Below are positions 58,584 through 64,000 of a stretch of DNA of 64,000 bases, one piece after another. The stretch comes from Nocardia sp. alder85J. Its GTDB lineage: Bacteria > Actinomycetota > Actinomycetes > Mycobacteriales > Mycobacteriaceae. The translations under genes and the position numbers were made by a program. The notes under the pieces are model-generated. The model was not told the DNA's origin. It did no database searches and saw only the letters and a list, made by a program, of their open reading frames with translations. The stretch covers positions 1-64,000 of the forward strand of contig NZ_JAIUCZ020000002.1 of NCBI RefSeq assembly GCF_020176955.2, in the 5' to 3' direction. Positions within the stretch are counted from its first letter, which is position 1; each line of letters starts with the position of its first letter.

Positions 58584-59450
58584 ATGACCGTCTCCGCCTA
58601 CCGTCCCAAGGGGCTGGCCTGGGCCGGCCGCCTCTACCGGCGCCGGGGCCTGGTCCTGGCGCGCGTCGAGGGACTCGGCTTCGTGCTCGCCTTCGTGTGG
58701 CAGGTGTTGTCGTCGATTCCGGTGACGCTCCAGCGATATCGCGCCGAGACGCTGCGCATCATCTCCGATATGACCTGGGGCCGCGGTTCGGTCATCGTCG
58801 GCGGCGGCACCGTGCCGATGATGATCGTGCTGGGCCTGGTGATGGGTGCCTCGGTCGCGGTGGAATCGTTCACCCTGCTGAACCTGCTCGGTATGGGCCC
58901 GGTCACCGGCCTGGTCTCCGCCTACACCACCACCCGGGAACTGGCCCCGATCATCGCGGCCATCGGATTCGCCGCGCAGGCCGGTTGCCGCATCACCGCC
59001 GAGATCGGCTCCATGCGGATCTCCGAGGAAATAGACGCGATCGAATGCCTGGGGTTGCGCTCGGTGCCGTTCGTGGTCACCACCCGGGTCATCTCCGGCG
59101 CCATCGCGATCGTGCCGACCTTCCTGATCGGGCTGATCCTGTCGTACTTCGCCTGCCGGGGCCTGATCACCGTGGTGCACGGGCAGTCCGCGGGGGTCTA
59201 CGACCACTACTTCTTCCAATTCGTGTCCGGATTCGACGTGATCGCCGCGGTGCTCAAGGTCACCGTGTTCGCCACCGTCGTGATCCTGATCCACAGCTAC
59301 TACGGCTTCTTCGCCACCGGTGGCCCCGAAGGTGTGGGGATCGCGTCCGGGCGCGCGGTGCGGGCGTCGTCGGTGGCGATCATCGCGCTGGACATGGTGC
59401 TCACCCTGCTGTTCTGGGGTGTCGATTCGACCGTCACGTTCACGGGGTAG
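58584..59450 (+). CDS. yrbEB: YrbEB, second MlaE-like permease
   Basis: Predicted 288 residues with the motif SEEIDAIECLGLRSVPFVVTTRV and NIHS-like VILIHSYYGFFATGGPEGVG near the end. It should form the membrane pore with YrbEA; the ATPase (Mkl) is encoded elsewhere in known species. Confidence 0.94.
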   Translation: MTVSAYRPKGLAWAGRLYRRRGLVLARVEGLGFVLAFVWQVLSSIPVTLQRYRAETLRIISDMTWGRGSVIVGGGTVPMMIVLGLVMGASVAVESFTLLNLLGMGPVTGLVSAYTTTRELAPIIAAIGFAAQAGCRITAEIGSMRISEEIDAIECLGLRSVPFVVTTRVISGAIAIVPTFLIGLILSYFACRGLITVVHGQSAGVYDHYFFQFVSGFDVIAAVLKVTVFATVVILIHSYYGFFATGGPEGVGIASGRAVRASSVAIIALDMVLTLLFWGVDSTVTFTG

Positions 59451-59454
59451 CGCG

Positions 59455-60480
59455 ATGCCTGGTTACGGAATGCCCGGAGTGGCCGTCGACAAGCGCCGCT
59501 CGCTGATCGTGGGGACCGTCGCGATCGCCGTCGTGGTGGCGGTGGCGGCCGCGGTGACCCTGTATCGCCATGTGCGCACCGATGATTCGCTGCGCATCGC
59601 GCTACACACCGAGCAGATCGGCGACGGGGTGCTGGCCGGGACCCCGGTGCGGGTGGACGGCGTGCAGGTGGGGACCGTCACCGGCATCACCCCCGACGAC
59701 GGCGGCACCCAGCGAATCACCTTGCGGCTGGACCCTTCTCAACTGCACGGCATCGACGACAGTCTGCGGGTCGACTACGCGCCCGCGAACCTGTTCGGAA
59801 TCAGCGAGATCGAACTGCGGCGCGGTTCCGGTGGTGCGCCGCTGCGCGCGGGCGGCGTCGTGGACCTGACCGGCGACCGGTCCGCCGCGGTCTACGACGC
59901 CACCATGGGCAATCTGCTGCGCGGCCTGTCGCGGACCGGGGACGCGCTGCTGACACCGCAACTGGCCACCGTGATCTCGCAGCTCTCCGGGGATGTGCGG
60001 GCCTTCACTCCGCTGGTGCAGGCGATCGTCTCCGTCGCCCAGACCATCACCGACAACCAGCGGATGCCGGCCTCGGAGCTGGTGGGCCGGCTCGGGCCCG
60101 CCTTCGCCGGCGGCGGGCAGTTCGCGGGCGCCACCATCCAGGTCCTGGATCTGCTGCGCAACATCCCACGGCTGCAACAGGATCGGCCGGACTACGACGC
60201 CGGGGTCTCGGTGCTCACCGGGCAGCTGCTGCCCGGGCTGGCGACCTTCGCCGGGGAGGCCGGAACGCAATTGTCCGGCGCCACCGACGCTCTCGCGCCG
60301 ATCCTGACGATGCTGGCCCGAATGGTGCCGCAGCCGCGGCAATCCGGCGCCGACCTCGCCGAACTGCTGCGCCGGCTGGGCGCGGCGTTGCCGGACACCC
60401 CGAACGGGCCGGTGCTGAACACCGAGATCGACGTGCGCGGGGTTCCGGTGCTGGCGCCGCTGCTGGGAGGCGCCCGATGA
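59455..60480 (+). CDS. mceA: MceA family substrate-binding protein
   Basis: Predicted 341 residues. One membrane anchor (15-38) and an MlaD/MCE domain (about 45-120: VRVDGVQVGTVTGITPDDGG, NLFGISEIELR), followed by the Mce helical tail. Mce A-F proteins form a hexameric tube carrying lipid across the envelope. It overlaps mceB by four bases (ATGA). Confidence 0.92.
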   Translation: MPGYGMPGVAVDKRRSLIVGTVAIAVVVAVAAAVTLYRHVRTDDSLRIALHTEQIGDGVLAGTPVRVDGVQVGTVTGITPDDGGTQRITLRLDPSQLHGIDDSLRVDYAPANLFGISEIELRRGSGGAPLRAGGVVDLTGDRSAAVYDATMGNLLRGLSRTGDALLTPQLATVISQLSGDVRAFTPLVQAIVSVAQTITDNQRMPASELVGRLGPAFAGGGQFAGATIQVLDLLRNIPRLQQDRPDYDAGVSVLTGQLLPGLATFAGEAGTQLSGATDALAPILTMLARMVPQPRQSGADLAELLRRLGAALPDTPNGPVLNTEIDVRGVPVLAPLLGGAR

Positions 60481-61497
60481 AGACGACCGCGGCGCTGTGG
60501 CGGCTGGTGCTGTTCGCGGTGGTGATGATCCTCGTGCTGACCATGGTGTTCACCGCGATCAAGCGGCCGGTGTCCGGCCCCACCGAGGCGCACGACGCGC
60601 TGTTCACCGACGCCAACGGGCTGAAGGTGGGCGACGACGTGCGCATGTACGGGGTGCAGGTCGGCAAGGTCGGCGGTGTGCGGCTGGACGGCACGCTGGC
60701 CCGGGTCCGCCTGTCGCTGAAGACCGACACGCCCGTCTACGACAACTCGAAGCTGGCGATCCGCTACCAGAACCTCACCGGACAGCGGTATGTCGACCTG
60801 CAACAGCAGGACCACCCCGGCGCGCGGCTGGCCGCGGGGACCACCGTCGGTATCGAGCGCACCGTGCCGTCCTTCGACGTGACCAGCATGTTCAACGGGC
60901 TGAAGCCGGTGCTGGCCACCATCTCCCCGGAGGAGATCAACCAGTTCAGCGCCAGCATGGTCGCGCTGATCGAGGGCGACGGCAGCGGGGTCGGACCGGC
61001 GCTGGACGCCATCGAGAAGCTCGCCTCCTACGTGGACGACCGGCAGCAGGTGATCGGCACCCTGATCCACAACATGTCCGACCTGTCCGACAAGGTGGGC
61101 GGCCGGGTGCACTATCTGGTGCCGTTGCTGGCCCGGCTCACCGACGTGTTCCAGGGATTGCAGCGCAACATCGGCGGGCTGGCGCAGTTCGCGATGGCCG
61201 CGCCGTCGGTGCTGGGCCCGCTGGACAGTCTCTTCACCGCGCTCGGCCTGGACACCGGCAGTGATGTGGACGCGTTGATCCGCAAGGTGTTCCCCGATCC
61301 GCAGGAGGCGGTCGACGTGTTCGGCAAACTGCCCGGCCTGCTGGCCGGTGTCGACGCGGCCACCCCGCACGGGCCGGCGGGCTGGAAACCGCAGTGCCGC
61401 AAGGGTGCCGCGGACGTGCCGCCGGTGGTGCAGGTGCTGGTCGCCGGTGGTGCAGGTGCTGGTCGCCGGGCAGCAGGTGGCGATATGCAACGGATGA
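60477..61497 (+). CDS. mceB: MceB, with 3' frame altered by a 22-bp duplication
   Basis: The MCE domain (ALFTDANGLKVGDDVRMYGV, NLTGQRYVDLQQ) and helical region are normal to PHGPAGWKPQC. After PPVVQVLVAG the frame is shifted by the tandem duplication at 61421-61464. Without it the gene ends AGQQVAICNG with TGA at 61495-61497 overlapping the mceC ATG, the usual MceB end. As present, mceB reads into mceC without a stop, giving a 690-residue fusion to 62549. Confidence 0.9.
61421..61464 (+). repeat. Exact 22-bp tandem duplication at the mceB/mceC boundary
   Basis: 61421-61442 is repeated exactly at 61443-61464. Since 22 is not a multiple of three, the second copy shifts the mceB frame by one and removes its stop codon. 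Confidence 0.95.
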
Positions 61498-62549
61498 GCC
61501 TGTTCCGCAAGGGATCCGGCCGGCATGCCGACGGGGCCGCGCAGGCGGCCCGCGCGCAGCGCCGGGAGCTGCGGCTCGGCCTGATCGGCGCCGCACTGGT
61601 ATTGGTGTGCGCGGTCGCGGCGGGCGTGCTGTACGTGGTGCCGTTCGGCAAGAAGACCTACACCGCCGAACTGTCCGAGGCGCAGTCGGTGCAGGCGGGA
61701 GACGACATCCGGGTGGCCGGGATCGTGGTCGGCGCGGTGAAATCGCTGGAGCTGAAACCGGATCGGGTGGTCATGCGGTTCACCGTCGACTCGTGGGTGT
61801 TCGTGGGCGACGAATCGTCGCTGGATGTGCGGATGCTCACCGTGGTCGGCGGCCACTACGTGGCGTTGTTCCCCTCCGGGGGTAAACCGCTGGGCGGCAA
61901 GGCGATTCCGCTGGAGCGGGTACGGCTGCCGTACAGCCTCACCCAGACCTTCCAGGACGCGATCCGGCCGTTGCAGACCATCGACGGGAACACCCTGCGG
62001 CGCAATCTGTCCGCGCTGGACTCCTCGATCCAGCAGGCGCCGGACGCGCTGCGGACCACGCTGGACACGCTGAACACCTATGTCGACGCGCTGAACCGGC
62101 AGCGCACCCAGGTGTCGAACGCCCTCGAGGTCGCCGACGAGTACGTCACCATGTACGACGGCGCCAAAACCGATCTGGGCCGGTTGATGGACAGCGTCAA
62201 CCTGCTGGAGACCGTGCTCGAGGACAAGCGCGGCGAACTGCGCGAGGGCATCCGGCTGCTGCAAGCGCTGATCGACCGGCTGGCCGCGCTCGCCCCGGCC
62301 TGGAATTCGACGTTGAAACCGGATCTGCGACGGCTCACCGACGCACTGCCGCGGCTGGAACAGCTCGGCGGGCAACTGGAACCGGTGATCGGCACCGTGG
62401 CGGGTCTCCAGGACACGTTGCGGCAGTGGGCGATTCCCGGTGGCGTCACCGTCGACCAGTCCGGCCGCACGGTGACCCCGCCCGCCGGGGCCGATCCGCT
62501 CGCGGCGCTGCCCGGCGTCTGTGTGCCGGTGCCGGGGAAGGACTGCTGA
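61494..62549 (+). CDS. mceC: MceC family protein
   Basis: Predicted 351 residues from ATG 61494 (MSLFRKGSG). Membrane anchor at about 28-50 and MCE domain with VQAGDDIRVAGIVVGAVKSL and RMLTVVGGHYVALFP. No strong ribosome site; coupling to mceB termination is normal in this operon, so the lost mceB stop may affect its independent start. The C-terminus ends VCVPVPGKDC. Confidence 0.92.
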   Translation: MSLFRKGSGRHADGAAQAARAQRRELRLGLIGAALVLVCAVAAGVLYVVPFGKKTYTAELSEAQSVQAGDDIRVAGIVVGAVKSLELKPDRVVMRFTVDSWVFVGDESSLDVRMLTVVGGHYVALFPSGGKPLGGKAIPLERVRLPYSLTQTFQDAIRPLQTIDGNTLRRNLSALDSSIQQAPDALRTTLDTLNTYVDALNRQRTQVSNALEVADEYVTMYDGAKTDLGRLMDSVNLLETVLEDKRGELREGIRLLQALIDRLAALAPAWNSTLKPDLRRLTDALPRLEQLGGQLEPVIGTVAGLQDTLRQWAIPGGVTVDQSGRTVTPPAGADPLAALPGVCVPVPGKDC

Positions 62550-63646
62550 TGGCCGCCGCATCACTGCACCGGATGCTCGGCTCCCGGGCCTTCATGTCGA
62601 TCGTGGGGGCGGTCGCGCTGGTCGCGCTCGTCGTCGTCGGCTATCTGGTGATCTTCCAGCCGGTGAAACGCACCGAGTCGTACTGCGCGATCATGCCCGA
62701 CAGCATCGGGCTGTACGTGGGCAATCAGGTGACGATGCGCGGCATCCCGGTCGGCTCGGTCACCTCGATCGCCCCGCAGAACGGCGCCGTGAAGGTCGAA
62801 TTCGCCGTCGCCGCGGACAAACCCGTGTACGCCGACGCGGGCGCCACGACCTTGTCCGACAGCGTCGTCGCCTCCCGGCAGCTGGCGGTGGTGACCGGCG
62901 GGCAGACCACCGGCCGCTGGAACCGCGGGCAGTGTCTCACCAAGACGTTGACCCCCAAGAGCATCACCGAAACGCTGACCGCGCTGGCACAGCTGTCGGC
63001 CCAGCTGGACGGGCCGGATCAGGACCACCCCGACGCCCTCGCCCGCGGCTTGTCGGCGCTGAACGACGCCACCTCCGGCACCGGCCCGCAGATCAACGCG
63101 ATCGTGCAGAAACTCAGCGGTGCGCTGTCGTCGCCCGATGCCGACATCGCGCATCTGGCGGGCATTTTCGACGCCTTCGCCTCGGTGGCCCAGCAGGTCG
63201 AGCGGCACTGGGGCGATCTGACCACCATGCTGACCCGGCTGGCTCCGGTGCTGGACCAGGCCGCCGCCGACCTGCTCGCGCCCGGCGCGCAGATCATGGA
63301 CGGGCTGCGCCAGGTGCTGCCCATGCTCAACGACCTGACCACCGCGTTCGGCGACCCGATCATGAAGGCCCTCGACGACACCGTGCCGCTGGTGAAGTTC
63401 CTGCGCGCCGATGTGGGATCGCTGGCCCAGATCATCACGATGACACCGGTTCTGGCTCAGGCGTTCCGGTCCGCCGGCGCGTCCGGGATCGGCTACGCGC
63501 CGCCGAGAGTGGCTGTCCCGCAGGCGAATGCCGATCAGGTGTGCGCGGTGGTGAACGCTCTCGCGCCGGGCCGCTGCGATGCCGCCGACGGGCTCGCGAA
63601 AGTGGATCTGGTGCCGCTGGTGCTCGCAACGGCAGGTGCGCGATGA
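62549..63646 (+). CDS. mceD: MceD family protein
   Basis: Predicted 365 residues; anchor at about 14-37 and MCE domain with SIGLYVGNQVTMRGIPVGSV. Its ATG shares one base with the mceC stop (TGATG). The helical tail ends with a Cys pair region (DQVCAVVNALAPGRCD). Overlaps mceE by four bases. Confidence 0.93.
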   Translation: MAAASLHRMLGSRAFMSIVGAVALVALVVVGYLVIFQPVKRTESYCAIMPDSIGLYVGNQVTMRGIPVGSVTSIAPQNGAVKVEFAVAADKPVYADAGATTLSDSVVASRQLAVVTGGQTTGRWNRGQCLTKTLTPKSITETLTALAQLSAQLDGPDQDHPDALARGLSALNDATSGTGPQINAIVQKLSGALSSPDADIAHLAGIFDAFASVAQQVERHWGDLTTMLTRLAPVLDQAAADLLAPGAQIMDGLRQVLPMLNDLTTAFGDPIMKALDDTVPLVKFLRADVGSLAQIITMTPVLAQAFRSAGASGIGYAPPRVAVPQANADQVCAVVNALAPGRCDAADGLAKVDLVPLVLATAGAR

Positions 63647-64000
63647 GGATCCGGATCGGCCGCCGCTGGGTGGCGGCCACGGCCCTGGGCCTGGTGGCGG
63701 TGCTGCCGGCGGCGGGCTGCGCCTTCGACCCGTCCTCGGTCCCGATGCCCGGCACCACCGTGCCGGGGCCGACCTACCGGGTACACATCCGATTCAGCAG
63801 CGCGCTGAATCTGCCCGCCAAGGCGAAGATCATGGCCAACGGCGCCCAGGTCGGCACGGTGTCCGCGGTGTCGGTGGTACCGCCGGCCGCCGGCGCCGCC
63901 GGCTACGTGGTGGTCGCCGCCGACATCTCGAAATCCGTCCGGCTGCCGGTGAACACGGTCGCGGAGCTGCGGCAGGACACGGTGCTCGGCGACATCCACG
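63643..64000 (+). CDS. mceE: MceE lipoprotein, partial at window end
   Basis: The first 119 codons are present. A basic leader and hydrophobic stretch end in the lipobox LPAAGC (Cys at residue 25), followed by the MCE domain with RFSSALNLPAKAKIMANGAQ. Mce E proteins are lipoproteins (LprK-like). The frame runs off the window. Confidence 0.9.
   Translation, partial: MRIRIGRRWVAATALGLVAVLPAAGCAFDPSSVPMPGTTVPGPTYRVHIRFSSALNLPAKAKIMANGAQVGTVSAVSVVPPAAGAAGYVVVAADISKSVRLPVNTVAELRQDTVLGDIH

Noticed and set aside
60192..62564. 790-codon minus-strand frame over mceA-mceC
   Set aside because: Antisense shadow of the mce genes with Arg/Gln/His-rich composition.

Overview
The window is high-GC actinobacterial DNA, most likely from Nocardia or a close relative in the Nocardiaceae. 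The evidence is the frequent GTG/TTG starts, a yrbE/mce operon, a PPE/EspG-type type VII secretion cassette, and a long block whose gene order matches M. tuberculosis Rv1321 to Rv1343c (synteny recalled from general knowledge, not computed here).

Region 1 (about 0.2-32.7 kb) is the conserved block: rhomboid-like protein, NucS, zinc-ribbon protein, DivIVA-like coiled coil, methylmalonyl-CoA epimerase, thiolase, DUF3817 protein, a cysteine-less thioredoxin-like protein, GlgB/GlgE (minus strand), GlgP, DinG, PncB, ClpS, a DUF2017 protein, a P1 peptidase, the Mec-CysO-CysM cysteine pathway, a rhomboid protease, an Rv1339-like cAMP phosphodiesterase, RNase PH, RdgB, a second DUF3817 protein and an LprD-like protein. 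Lineage-specific material is inserted: an SSI-like inhibitor, a dienelactone hydrolase, a DUF2255 protein, an SRPBCC-acyl-CoA synthetase fusion, an AzgA-type permease interrupted by an in-frame TGA, PncA, and three copies of a palindromic repeat at 6.8, 12.9 and 16.6 kb. murI, expected between the rhomboid and phosphodiesterase genes, is absent.

Region 2 (32.7-57.1 kb) is accessory: a divergent SDR/MFS pair around a palindromic operator; a four-gene type VII cassette (DUF3558 lipoprotein, YxxxD helical protein, PPE-like protein, EspG-like chaperone) facing a 1248-residue AAA plus HerA-like ATPase whose second Walker A has lost its lysine and whose linker is a tandem 27-residue repeat; an FAD monooxygenase with a PadR regulator and a long operator; an XRE/MmyB regulator; SnoaL-like and MDR proteins; a homocysteine methyltransferase; a deazaflavin-type nitroreductase; a membrane protein with three Cys-paired repeats; a pentapeptide-repeat protein; a Tat-like SDR; a two-component system; a VIT-family transporter; a divergent Gfo/Idh/MocA-TetR pair with two operators; and a PEBP protein.

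Region 3 (57.1-64.0 kb) is the start of an mce operon: yrbEA, yrbEB, mceA, mceB, mceC, mceD and the beginning of mceE. A 22-bp tandem duplication at the end of mceB removes its ancestral stop codon and places mceB and mceC in one 690-codon frame.

The observations most worth following are the mceB-mceC fusion, the CysO protein with residues beyond its Gly-Gly end, the degenerate HerA ATPase next to the PPE/EspG cassette, the interrupted permease, the three palindromic repeats and the triple Cys-repeat membrane protein.
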